This document shows positions 1 to 11,798 of a stretch of 28,183 bases of DNA, one piece after another. The DNA is from Saccoglossus kowalevskii. Lineage: Eukaryota > Hemichordata > Enteropneusta > Harrimaniidae. Every line of letters starts with the position of its first letter. The first letter of the stretch is position 1. The stretch is taken from contig NW_003143803.1 in assembly GCF_000003605.2 (NCBI RefSeq), positions 136,115-164,297 on the forward strand, in the 5' to 3' direction. The notes under the pieces were generated by a model. It had not been told where the DNA came from, searched no databases, and saw only the letters and a list, made by a program, of their open reading frames with translations. The position numbers were made by a program, and so were the translations under genes.

Positions 1-62
1 ATAAAAAAAAATACTAAAAAAAATTAAAATTCATACATAAGCTTTCCGAAAATATATAGTTT
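1..62. repeat. Dispersed repeat, inverted partner at 13909-13970
   Basis: The block around AAGCTTTCCGAAAATATATAG with its AATTCATAC and A-rich tail matches the reverse complement of 13909-13970 nearly throughout (one- or two-base gaps in the A runs). It lies outside the channel arms' homology and may extend left of the window. Confidence 0.75.
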
Positions 63-333
63 TGTGGACAAGGGAGGTCATCTTGGTTTCTAATTAACTA
101 ATTAAAATACCTGTCAGGTAAACTGCATCTCTACCTTAACTCATTGAAAAACTATTTTGAAGAAAAATAATATTATCATTTGTGTCAATAATATCCTTGT
201 AAGGGAAGTAATTATTCCAGAAATACTTTGAAAATATACTTTGTGGGATATAGTATGATTTTCACATGAACAGATGCAATATCAGAAAGTCTAATATTAG
301 AATCTGATCATAATAGAACCTCATATTTTTCAG

Positions 334-3300
334 TTTTGGACCCATTCCGTGATATTGATGTGTTTGCAGATCCACATTGGTTTGAGTATTTCTATGACAT
401 AACACAAGATTCCAAACTCTTTGCCGACTTCAAAGACAAATACTATACTAATACATCGACTGGGATGATTCCTAACAGAGATCCGCTATCACTGAGGCAT
501 GTTATTTTGGCTTCTGCGTTTGATCCGGCACTAGATATATGGAGTATACTTGACGTGCCTGTTGAAGAGATAGCTAAGTATGGACATCAACGGGAAGATA
601 TGATATTGAAATGTCGATATCAACAGAAAACATGTCATGCAGGGTAATATTAAAGTAATGTTAATTTGAGTTGCTTGTTCGTGAATATTCAATGTTACTA
701 CATTGATGGACCATGTCAGCAGTACAGTATGGCGCTGCATTGTGGAACACGATTTCAAAGGTGTCGTTGATGTTGTCAACCAAACAGAAATGGTCGTGAA
801 CTATTGACACTGTGTTTTTCCGCCATTTATCATGAAACAATAAAAACAAAATACAATATTTCATAGGTTACTGATAGCCAAGATGCACTGACTACATCAA
901 TGTGTGTAATGCTACAAAACAAAATCAGTGGTATCAGCGACAATATTCATCAACGCAATGCTACTTAACTAGAGGTCTACGTGCAGTGATATCCATACTA
1001 CAACATACTACATACTATACTACTGGCAACTACTGGCGATTGTTCCGTCTATCAAAGTGACTAAATATCAATATTTTCAGCCTAATAATATAATCTATGT
1101 AAATTATCGATTTCAACATGCACCTTCGTCAAGCAAAAAAAACTTCCGCGGCGTTTTTTGGCTGAAAATGTACCCTCTGAAATTCAAAGTAAATTTCAAA
1201 ATAACATGATATATTCATATGATGACGAAATACTGCATTGATGTCATCTTATACTTGGGGCTCACCGTATAGCTCTCGCATATGGCAGCTATGCGAACGT
1301 TACACTCGTGACAAAACCGTGTATAAGATATATATCAAATAATTGTGACGAGTTATTTATGTTATACTTTCAGTGATATTTCGGAATTTCAAGACAATGA
1401 CTATGGAAATTGTTTTACATTCAACCCATCAACAGAGAACAGAAAATTGTACAAAACTTCGAAAACTGGAAAACATCATGGTAAGCTATACGCAAAGTGA
1501 CAAAATGTAAAAGCATAAATGTCTCTCTGACTGTTTGAGATGCCAGTTAGTTACTGGTGACTGTTTCGAAAATATCACATTCGTGCTACCGATAACGACT
1601 ACTCGAAGTATGTATGCAATATTTAATTGATTAATAAAATCAAATAAATTGAATGTTATCTATTAAACAACAATAACTATTAGTAGTGATAGATTTTATT
1701 GACTCTAATGTGTGAAAATAATTATGACGTCGAAATGTGAATGCACATTCTCCATTAAATATCATGTGTATTTTCAATTTAATGTGACTCATGTACGTTG
1801 GTGGTCCACATCCGCCATTATGTTTAATACCAATTAAATATTTATGCATTGCATGTATATAATACATATCATTGTTCTTTCAAAATATGTCAAATTAAAA
1901 TAATGAATTATTGTTTTCTATATTGTTACAAGGTGTTACACTGATCCTATTTGTAGAACAGTCTGAATATTTAACATTATTATCTGAAGGCGTCGGATTT
2001 GTGTTATCTGTACATAATCCAAACAATCACCCCTTTCCAGAAGATGAGTCAATTAGCGTTGTACCTGGATATAAAACATCGATTGGAATTTCTATCGTAA
2101 GTTTGAACGACTAGTTTTATTCATCGCACGCACATGTCGATTAAGGAATGACTCAATGTTTTTTTAAAAACACTCCCACATGTACGATGTGTATATTTAT
2201 TTCTTGTTTTTAGAGTGAAACCAATACTTTGGGACAACCATGGGATAATTGTACAAAAGAAGATAAGACACCTTATGGCAATTATCCTTACTCAACTTTG
2301 GTTCGTTTTAATATTTTTACAATACTGTGCAAAATTCGTGATCGTGTGTTACTTTCTGAAAGCTGTTTTGTTTCATAGTATTCATCAGGAAAGACATATC
2401 TCGACATAATAATTGTTTATTTTACCAGGCCTGCAGGAAAGAGTGTTTACAAACATTTTTACGTGACAAATGTGGTTGCGTGGATGCCATATCAAAAAAC
2501 GGCTATAAGAAGTGTGATATGTTGAACAAAATGCAAGGTGAGTGCGTGTGTGATTGCCTTCCTGTATGAATGAATGAATGAATGAATGAATACATATTTA
2601 CAAAATAACAATATTGTTAATTGGGAGTACAATGAATAGTGATATCGATTATTATTATTATATCATCAACGTTGTCGTAAAACTGGTCCATCTTTCACAT
2701 TCGGAGTTATACGTATTGTGTTCATGTAAATATAAGGATGTAATTGTTCTTCCTTGCCATTTTTGGGCATAATCCTTTCACACCTAGATTTAAGCCTGTT
2801 TATTTTCTGTGTTTACATTTTTTATTATATTGCATTCGGGATTTCATTCTCACTTGTGCAAAGGAAAAATCGTGTATCCTTAGTATGAAGCCATCCACTC
2901 ATTTGTTATTTAATCTTGATTCTCAATGAGAAGGTTGCAATAGTTACGTTAGTTATGTTGCAATACTATTTATTCTATTATTAGCAATGGAATAGTATTT
3001 TTTCATGTTGGGCGCTAATGATTTATTTCATATTTACTTAATGCGAAGACACAAAAATGTAGGTTACATTTCATTGTTTCTATATTCATTAGATGTATGC
3101 CACCAAATGATAACATACCTAAATAATAATGACAAACTCAAATGTAACTGTCCTGAGCCTTGCAGGTAAATAAAAAGTCATTTAATGTTCAATATATGCC
3201 TACTCAATATACACACCTTGTTATGTAAAAACTAAATTTGGTATATATGAAAACATGACAAACAAAATTAAGTGTTGCCATGTCTTTTGCAGGCGATATA

Positions 3301-4395
3301 GCTACAGCATGACTACGTCTCTGGCAGTTTGGCCATCAGATGATTACTCTGTGAGTAAAGCAACCATTTCATATAATAATGAGACACACACATGAATAAA
3401 TAAATACATGTATTGAACCACGTATGTAAGTGTGCATGCATTGTTGGTTAGTTTATATGAATTCAACAAAACGTAATCTGTCGAGGGAAAGCACGTCGTG
3501 ATTTTAGCCGAGGATAATGTGCTACGTTTACTGTTATACTCGGTAAATTTAAGTTTATACCTTCATAAAACACACTGAAGGAGGAGGTACAGGAATGTTT
3601 GACTGTTGTTCGCATACATAAAATAAGAAACAACTTGTCTATCCCTAATGAAAAAAATCCCCCTTTTGTGTGACATGATATCCTTCACAGTTTAAGCACA
3701 CTGCGCTCATACAATGTATTCATATAATGTTTAAATTACCAGTGCGGATGATGTTCACTATATATACACTTTATATTCCTGCCAGTGCGAACACTGTTAT
3801 TCGTACTAAGAGATGGCAATTACATTGTTGGCAACGTTTTGAATTACCGTGTACTTGATCTTTTTCTTCAACAGGAACGTCTGTTACATTTGTTGCATGT
3901 AATGAATAACAAAACCAAGTCAATTAAAACATCGACTTTGAGGTAATGTGATTGAAATTGCAAGGTATCATACTAATTTTAACACAACCTGTCATTGTAT
4001 CTTACCAATGATGCAATGCATTGTATTAGTAACACATACATTCCTGTATTTTTTTTACTTCTACTTTCTCAACAGGGGAAACATCGCCCTTGTCCACGTG
4101 TACATTGACAGTCTACATATTGAAACAGTATCTCAAGAAAAAGCATACGATGTAAGTAATGTATGACATCTCATATGTTTTAATATAAATACTAGAATGC
4201 ATCATATTCAAATACATTATTAGATTCCCACTGTATTTGCACTTACTATTAATACATCACGACGTTCATTTACAGATTTTTGACCTGTTTGCTGACATTG
4301 GTGGCGCCCTTGGACTATGGATTGGAATATCAGCTATAACACTGTTTGAAATAATTGAACTAATTTTAAGCATCTTAAAAATTGTATGGACTTAA
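334..4395 (+). CDS. DEG/ENaC-family cation channel, copy A (3' ten exons; 5' end outside window)
   Basis: Trimeric amiloride-sensitive-type sodium channel subunit of the plasma membrane; the gating stimulus is unknown. Ten exons with GT-AG borders join in one open frame: 334-643, 1374-1480, 1933-2096, 2214-2300, 2429-2537, 3093-3165, 3293-3350, 3875-3942, 4076-4151, 4276-4395. They encode 389 residues and a stop. Family hallmarks, numbered from the first full codon at 336: a finger/thumb region with a GHQREDMILKC stretch before residue 100, GNCFTFN at 114-120, the CRKEC...CGC cluster at 224-239, CNCPEPC at 276-282, and the pre-TM2/pore segment DIGGALGLWIGIS at 357-369 followed by TM2. The cytosolic tail is only a few residues. 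Sequons are at N39, N205 and N314. The first exon starts in phase 1, so TM1 and the N-terminus must lie upstream of the window. Ligand class (proton, peptide, mechanical) cannot be told. Confidence 0.93.
2566..2592. repeat. (ATGA)n microsatellite in intron 5 of copy A
   Basis: Six to seven uninterrupted tetranucleotide units shortly after the intron 5 donor. The matching intron of copy B shows no such run at that place. Confidence 0.9.
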
Positions 4396-4663
4396 ATTAG
4401 CTTGAATGTCAAGACAGTATCGCTCTAATAGTACGTCACATCAGTAGCATATTGTTGATGCCCTGTAATTGTTATTAATGTTTGCCATGTTTATCTGTTC
4501 TTGAACTTTAATAACAAATAATTGCAATTAAATGGAATATTAATTGAACTTTTTATTCACTTTGTACCTTCAAAAACTACCACGATGTGTAATGATTTTG
4601 AGGTTATGCATACTGTATTTTAACGATTACGAACAAGAAAGTAAAATTCTCTTTGCTAGTCAT
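4396..4663 (+). other. 3' untranslated/flanking region of channel copy A
   Basis: The 268 bases after the stop are clearly homologous, inverted, to the bases after the stop of copy B (14478-14745); similarity ends abruptly at both outer edges. A possible weak poly(A) signal ATTAAA sits at 4527-4532; where copy B has AATAAA, copy A reads AATAAC. The extent of the real 3' UTR is an inference. Confidence 0.55.
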
Positions 4664-7600
4664 TCCATATACTCTGATCCGATCAGCTAGATATGAATTG
4701 ACTCACTTGATCCTATGAAATATTTCGATTTTGTATTGACTAAACTGCATATGACAAACAATATATTAAAATCAATTTGTTAGGTGGTTCCTCGAGCATG
4801 TAACATACTCATTTATTTATATGTATTAGTCATGTGTATGTAGGATGTACTATAGCTTGATTGTAAGTGTCATATGTACAACACTAAAATAGTTGTTTTG
4901 CGTTGCCATTTAACATATAGATGCATAAACACTCATGTATATTTTTGTGACACAAAAAACATCTTGTAAAATGTGTGCGGCAAATTGTTTTTATTTGCCT
5001 GCAGTGAAAGACGTCTATTCAACATATTCTTATAATACGTTTATTACTATGCATAATTGTAATATATCAACTGGGTGTTATTTTTAATGACATCGGCAGT
5101 GATGTACCTGTTCTGGTCTCACTGTGTCGATTTATGCGCTATTGACAACTACTGCGTAATAACGATTCACTCTACAACAAATGTACATATTACATAAACT
5201 TAAAACGCATGGCACGAATATACAGGTCGACAATGCATTCACATGCACACATACATCATATTGTAATTTATATACTTTAAGAGTACAACATGCCCTCACG
5301 CATGTTACGATCACTATATTATATTACCATTATTGCACTATTTATATGTATTTATCTGAGTTGTACGACTTGCCAATGTCATGCACAGTAATATATTCTA
5401 CATGGGCACATTTGTTTAACTGTCTCGGCTAAACAGACGTTCAGCATTACGTTGTGTTTGCTTGATAAAATGCGTATAATTACATTTGGTTTGGTCATTT
5501 GACTTTAAAAGACTTCACATTTAATCACATTGATGGATGCCAAACGTGTATAGCGAGTGGGTGCTGATTTGCCCCTGTAAGTTACCTCACATGAATGGGT
5601 ATATTTATGTTCTTGAAAGTGTATTAGTTAATATCAATCAAATATATAGCTCGGTTGGATTTATCAAATTAACTTGAGAACGTGTAATTGATCTGGCATA
5701 TGCCAGAATATAACGCTGATTACATTGTTATGCATAAGATAGCAAAACCTGATTTTGATTTGATAAATGATGATTTAGACAACATGAATAACACATTTTT
5801 AATTTCACCTTTTCTTATACGCTCGGTCAAATGTATATTCTATCAGATTGAAAGACAACAGATATAACCAAAAAGTTATGAGTAATCAATATTTATACCT
5901 ATTGTATCTTTATTATATATGCCAGGTATTCAATAAAACATAGTTACAGCAAATCGGTATTATTTCAGAGCAAGAGAAGGAATATTAATGCTGTGTTTGA
6001 CCACATGAACGATGATTGCATATGAATGATAGCAACGACACATAATATATGTGGTCAGACAAGATAATAATGTTTTGTCATGTAAGTATTTCTGTAATAA
6101 CATTGAAATGGTCTGCTAATAATCAACTTTTATTGTTTATTTGGTATTGTGTATTAAATTAATATTATCGTCGGTTTAGTCTCATATTTCCACAAGTATT
6201 TATGCTATAATAAAATATGATTTTAACTTTTTGTTTTCATATCTATGTTTATCTATATTTATTTATCTATATATATTTATTAATAAGCATATATGTTTTT
6301 GATGTTAAATGGCATGCAATTCCTTACACTCCAACTATACAAATTATGGTTGTCATTCTGAATGATAATTTGAATTCATTGCTCTATAAATGGATTGCAT
6401 GCAAGAAAAGTATTGACATACTTATCCAATAATCGAAACTTAAGAATTTCAGCAAAGTACAATGATTATATATAATGTGGAAATAATATAATGTGAAAAC
6501 GAATGATATATGAACCTCGGGATTACGGCCACAAAAGTGATATCAGATGTTAGCAAAGGAGTGAGTATGTCCCGTCCTATCAATAGCACCAACTATATAT
6601 CAATCATGTAACAAATACTTAATAATTCATGAATGAATAATCTAAATGACACAAATGATGTTGAAACCAACAGATTATCTGCCTAGATGAGTTGTCACAA
6701 TTTGCTACCGGTCACACAAAACCCTTGCATCTTGACATAGAACGTATTCTTGAAACAAAGTTAAAGTAAAGTACAATCTCTAGCATATCACACAAGCTGG
6801 GAAATAGATATCAAATTTGATTTATTTTTTAAGTACTGAAATGAACTAATAAACAACGAGGCAAGTGTTAGTAATACTAATAAAGCGAACTTGCCACTTA
6901 AACAAGTTAACATAGCAGTACAGACACACATAAACATGCAGGAATCTAAAGGTAAAAGAAACATTTGATTTTAATGTCTTTCAAGTTCGAAAATATAAAT
7001 AAAAAAAGTAATTCAAATTCCACAGACAATTTGCTGCATGGCATTGTACTGTATTGTACGTATCCACCCTGTTGTTTAAATGTCTGCTCATATTTGACTT
7101 GCAGTGTCTATCCTTTGCATGACTCTTGAACTGCCCACTCCCACTCCCACTCCAATTTTCAGAACTATAGTAAGGAGCATGTGCAGTCAATCTATCGTAT
7201 TCCTGCAGAGTTTACACATTTCCAACATAACCACACACTGTATAACGTATTTACTAAAAATAGTACATGTGAAGGAGAAAAAGAGAAACGTAGAGGCCAA
7301 AACGACTCGATCTAAATGAACACGCCTGCGACGCCTGTCCGCGAAAACTTTGAAAAAAAATATATACTACAGGAATAATGCGGGGAGAGGGGTTGTTGAG
7401 CCACATACTTTTTGTTTTACTTTGAAACCAATTGTGTAAGTTTATATCTAACATCAGACATTTATAAATTGTTTTAACTATTTTAAACATCAGCATCAGT
7501 TATTTTAGGCTCATTCGAAGGCATTTCCATGATTGGGTTGTGGCTGAATTTCTGCATAAAATTACTATATATGATAGGTGATTTGTCGCCAAAAACACTA

Positions 7601-9905
7601 GTTTGTCATATAAACAGAACATTCTGCGCAGTTCTTATTGACAAAACAATCATAATGTTGTTACTTTACCGTCATTGGTGACTATGCCAAGCAATCGTTT
7701 TGCTCCAATCAGGTGTTACCATAGTATTAGAATATTGACTTGATGAATGAGTTTGTTTAGTTGTAGCTTGTTTTATTGGGTTTATACAAGCGGGTTAAAT
7801 TACATCAATTAAAATCAGTGAATTAAAATCTTTTTACTCTTTCATGATTTCATCATTAATTATAGAATATTTAGCTCTGAATCATTATGGTTTATTGGTT
7901 GCCATGGAAACATTTACAAAAACTAGTAAATATGAATGTTTCTTTCTATAATTCACAATAATTTTATCTGAAAATAATTTAGTAGTTGTACTAAAAGACA
8001 AAATATCGCATATTTCACTACATTTCATATATTTCTATTTCGCAGTTTCTAAAGGCTAAAGACTAAGTTAGAGATCGTAATTTGTGAGTGCGTATGTGAG
8101 GCACAGTAGAGCGTTTTGGTTTATTTGCATAAAGTGTTGCCTTTTATAAACACCCATTACCGTTAGTTAACTATATTGCAATTAAGAAGCATCGTTATTT
8201 TTGGAATCATCACTAGATTTACGGTTTCGGAGATGCATTTGTAACAAACTACCAATTTTCAAATCAATTGAAATCAAATCATTTTTTTGTGAAATCAGCA
8301 ATAACATGCCCAACTGTAGATTTTTAGACAAAAGTCATATAAGGAAATTTACAAAAAAAAGTGACAACGATTGACAAAACAAAACAATTCACAAGAAAAA
8401 ATAGTCGAACAACTGCCATTTACAATAAAAAACATAGACACATTAGGTAGTGAAATACATATGGGCTCCATGTTATACATAAAATGATGTTAGGCCAGTG
8501 AGCAGAATCAGCTCCACATGCGGCACTCGTTATATTTCATTTTGAGCCATAAACAATGTTTTCTGTTTGAAACTTTCACCCTAAATTCAAATGTAGTACG
8601 TTAATAGCATATAACAATTCAAACTTGTTTTGTTTTGTTTTTGCTGCCACACAACGTCTCGACAGGAATCACTTGGCTTCATATCATCATATGTTTGGAT
8701 GTTTTGTTGACGTCATGGGTAGTACTTTTCCGTGAAACCAAAACATATCAGTTACAGTAATGTACTTTAACATTCGCTACTACAGTCGCTAATTACCTTA
8801 GCGTAGTATGAGAACGCAGAAACGGAGTACAGGATGTGAGCAGTCTAGCATGTCATATGATCAACATGCTTGCAGTTTTATTACAGTAATCCATTAATTG
8901 GCCAACGAATATCACATGATTACCTTACAGTAGATTTGCGGCTCTAGTTAGTCTTATATTATATTAAACATTCATAACGCATGTCCTAGTATATTATTAC
9001 TGAGCTGCTGGGAGCATGTGAACTGTTAAAGTTATTTATTCAAATTTTAATATGACTATTATTATTATTGAATTTGATTCGTGAAATGATTTTCACAGAT
9101 CTGTTTGTATGATATTGTCAAACTTTAAAGAAAAAACAACACATTGATCATTATGTTGCCATTATGTAACAATTATGTTGTCTTTCCCTTAAAAATTCAT
9201 TTCTTAAATACAAGTAGTTAATATATTGTAAATAAACATGTATTACTATTTATACTGTGCGAATGTTTTTTTTTGTAATAATTGGGACACAGATCTAACG
9301 AGTGTGCATTTGGATAAATATTTTCACTGGCCATGACACCAACATTTTTACAAAGTAGATAAACAATTCAAAACATAACAAGCAAAAGACGAATAATTAA
9401 ATAAATAAATGAATCAATTAATTTCTTAATGTTTTAATTAAATAATTAATCTAGATGGAACGTTTCAAATTCATTCATCTCCAGGTCATCGAAGCTGCAA
9501 CCTGCCTTTTATATGTTTTACTGTTTTAAATTATTTCTATTATCACGTTATTGTGATGTTTGCGATGAGCACGTATAATTTAATTGAAAAATGATAAAAA
9601 AAATACTCTATTTAGAAAGCTTGGAATATGATATTTGTAGTAATGTCATGACTAGCAATGAAAAGTTCATTCCCATTCATGACCAAATCAAAATTTTACA
9701 AAATAATAACTTAATAACTGTAAGCCCGTCACTGACCGGAATGACAATTTCGGTTTTAAATACCTCAAGAAAGTGTTCCATTCTAATAAGGTGTTCATAA
9801 GCAGAGGATTCTCCACACACAACATTTTAGGGGAATTAGGGAGATACCCCTTGCCTTAAAAAAATACTGCATAAATGGCTCAAATCAAAACTTCCAGAGA
9901 CGGTC
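4664..9905. other. AT-rich intergenic spacer, left part: no gene recognised
   Basis: Read on both strands, this stretch shows only short chance open frames without splice-compatible conserved exons, no tRNA and no coding similarity I recognise. It starts where the similarity between the channel arms ends. Runs of A/T and homopolymers dominate. Confidence 0.6.
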
Positions 9906-9920
9906 CATGGAAGGTACTAA
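9906..9920 (+). repeat. Half-copy of the CATGGAAGGTACTAA palindromic motif
   Basis: It reads CATGGAAGGTACTAA exactly, then diverges. No inverted partner or flanking heptamer duplication was found nearby. It may be a single end of a longer or broken element. Confidence 0.5.
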
Positions 9921-11186
9921 GGGAAGGAGCCGTGACGACACTCAAGTGGCCACTTAAGCTTCTTAACTGGCTTATTTCTTTTGTTTCAACCCAAGTTAAT
10001 TCTGATAAGGACATTGTCTAGCTCATCTCTGATGCTGATAATAGTTTGCGATTGCTTAGACAAGTAACGAGTTAGCAGAATATGATATAACCTCGCCAAT
10101 GTTTTAATGTGATCATAAAATATAGGCACATTATGAAACTACGGTCATCACACATGCGCACTGGGTTTGTTTAGTTGTGAAAGATCAAAATACGCATTTC
10201 ACAGCCGAAAATTCAACAGATGTACGTTTGACTTCACAGATTTCACATATTGTGATTATTAGCAACTGTAACACGAAAAAGATTTTCATTAGGACTATTG
10301 CACATATTATGCAGAAAAAGTGTCTAGGCATGCCCTTCTTTCGATACTATATTTTCTGGTGGTGTTCGCCAATGCCCGGTGGTCGAAAATTTCGGGCGTC
10401 AAACCCACGCACTGACATTGGTGCCATTGAATAATGCAATGGTTATTGTCACAGACAATCATTGATTAAGCCTCATCACCATTACAAATACAATTTGTCA
10501 ATTTGTTCATTAAAGTTCGTCAAGATCTTCGGAAACAACATCTTTCATTCCAGATCCATCTTAGTCTTGTACATGCGCAATTCGTCCATCCGCTTCCGAA
10601 CATCCTCATAATGTTCGGGATAAGTGCAATTCACTTTAAGAAAGTGCTAACGAGACCACGACTTAATCACATAAGTTATTGTCATGCAAAATTACCGTCT
10701 TGTCATTGTGCAACTGTTGTGATATTGTAACAGTTGTCAACCTAAACAAAGTAGAAACACGTCTCCGTGTCGTGACCGCTTCTACGAATATTTTCGTCAG
10801 TGTCTTTAAAAAGTGCCTTCAATTTCCATTAGATCTGTTCAGTCGTTCTTTCAAGTTTTTGTCGCATAATTTCGTACACCATTTTTTTGTTTCCCGTTGA
10901 GCCATCAATCTACTGCAGTATATCATTACTCTGTCAAATAGATATTACGACGCGTACCCCTTCGTCAAGCCAGAAATTATACAAAATTACAAACAATGTT
11001 GTCGCCTTCAAAAATAAAATGAGAGGGTACTTGGAGAAGACAATTGAAGGCGCTATTTCGGCTCGATGGTTGGGCCCAACCCGATCGGAGTTCAAGCCGG
11101 AGTGTTTTTTTAAAGCCGAACTTTGCCCGAACCGAACGCGCATGCACGGCCAATTTTTGTCTCCGATAAAATGATGTCGCGTAAAC

Positions 11187-11218
11187 CATGGAAGGTACTA
11201 ACGTTAGTACCTTCCATG
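11187..11218. mobile_element. 32-bp perfect palindrome flanked by 7-bp direct repeats
   Basis: Each half reads CATGGAAGGTACTAAC and its reverse complement, with no mismatch. Immediately outside are identical heptamers CGTAAAC at 11180-11186 and 11219-11225. This is the arrangement of a very short insertion with a target-site duplication. A second instance lies at 11768-11798. Confidence 0.75.
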
Positions 11219-11574
11219 CGTAAACGTAGCAAGTCTCTCAACAGTGACTGTACATGTGAATCTGATAGGAGATGCCAGTAAAATTGTCAAAACATGTAAA
11301 CATCGACATGTACAGATAGGAAGGTTTACATGTTAGTTCTACGGTCATATATTTTTTATTAGACGCATAAAATCCTTAGGAAAGGAAAAAGAGGGTCTTA
11401 CAGAAAGAAATTAGAAAACTACTCATCGTTGGTTTAGTTTATTTTTTCTCAAGAACAATATTCGTAGATATGCTCGCATTGATTGTAATGTCGGGATTAG
11501 CATACCGAAATGAATAGTCATGAATATAATAGTAGACCGTCAAAATGAACCTTGAATACAATGGCGTTTTTGGT

Positions 11575-11713
11575 GCTTAGCCCGGGCTAAGCATTCACGC
11601 ACACTTCGTTAGCTCGGGCTAAGGGTCTGGACCGGGTCTTATAAACAGGCCAGATTAGAATTGCTTAATCCGTGCTAGGCGTTCACACACGTCTTTTGCT
11701 ATAGCCCAACTAG
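11575..11713. repeat. Two diverged tandem copies of a palindromic unit
   Basis: Unit 1 (11575-11623) opens with the perfect 18-bp palindrome GCTTAGCCCGGGCTAAGC, then TTCACGCAC and a second half-site TAGCTCGGGCTAAG. Unit 2 (11663-11713) follows the same order in decayed form: GCTTAATCCGTGCTAGGC, TTCACACAC, then TATAGCCC. The units are 88 bp apart. It is probably a relic of a transposable element or a satellite unit. Confidence 0.6.
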
Positions 11714-11767
11714 ATTTTTAATAATATCTATCTTACAAAGACTTATGAGAAGCGTGATGTATTGGAG

Positions 11768-11798
11768 CATGGAAGGTACTCCGTTAGTATCTTCAATG
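11768..11798. mobile_element. 31-bp near-palindrome of the same family, flanked by 7-bp direct repeats
   Basis: It starts CATGGAAGGTACT and ends in a slightly decayed reverse complement (GTTAGTATCTTCAATG). The flanking heptamers are ATTGGAG at 11761-11767 and 11799-11805, identical to each other and different from those at 11180. Two insertions with independent 7-bp duplications argue for mobility. Confidence 0.75.

Larger units (their letters stand above)
165..4663 (+). repeat. Left arm of a large inverted duplication (copy A arm)
   Basis: Exons, parts of every intron examined, 5' intron sequence back to about position 165 and the 3' flank match the reverse complement of about 14478-20690. 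The arm is about 4.5 kb here and about 6.2 kb on the other side because of insertions. The spacer between the arms is about 9.8 kb. The outer edge is approximate. Confidence 0.85.

Noticed and set aside
5132-5432. Opposed 60- and 83-codon frames
   Set aside because: Mutually overlapping, low-complexity, AT-rich, with no conserved feature.
10887-11189. Overlapping open frames on both strands of 69-95 codons
   Set aside because: Several overlapping frames in a GC-raised stretch, with no motif, no splice context and no recognisable family; best explained by composition.
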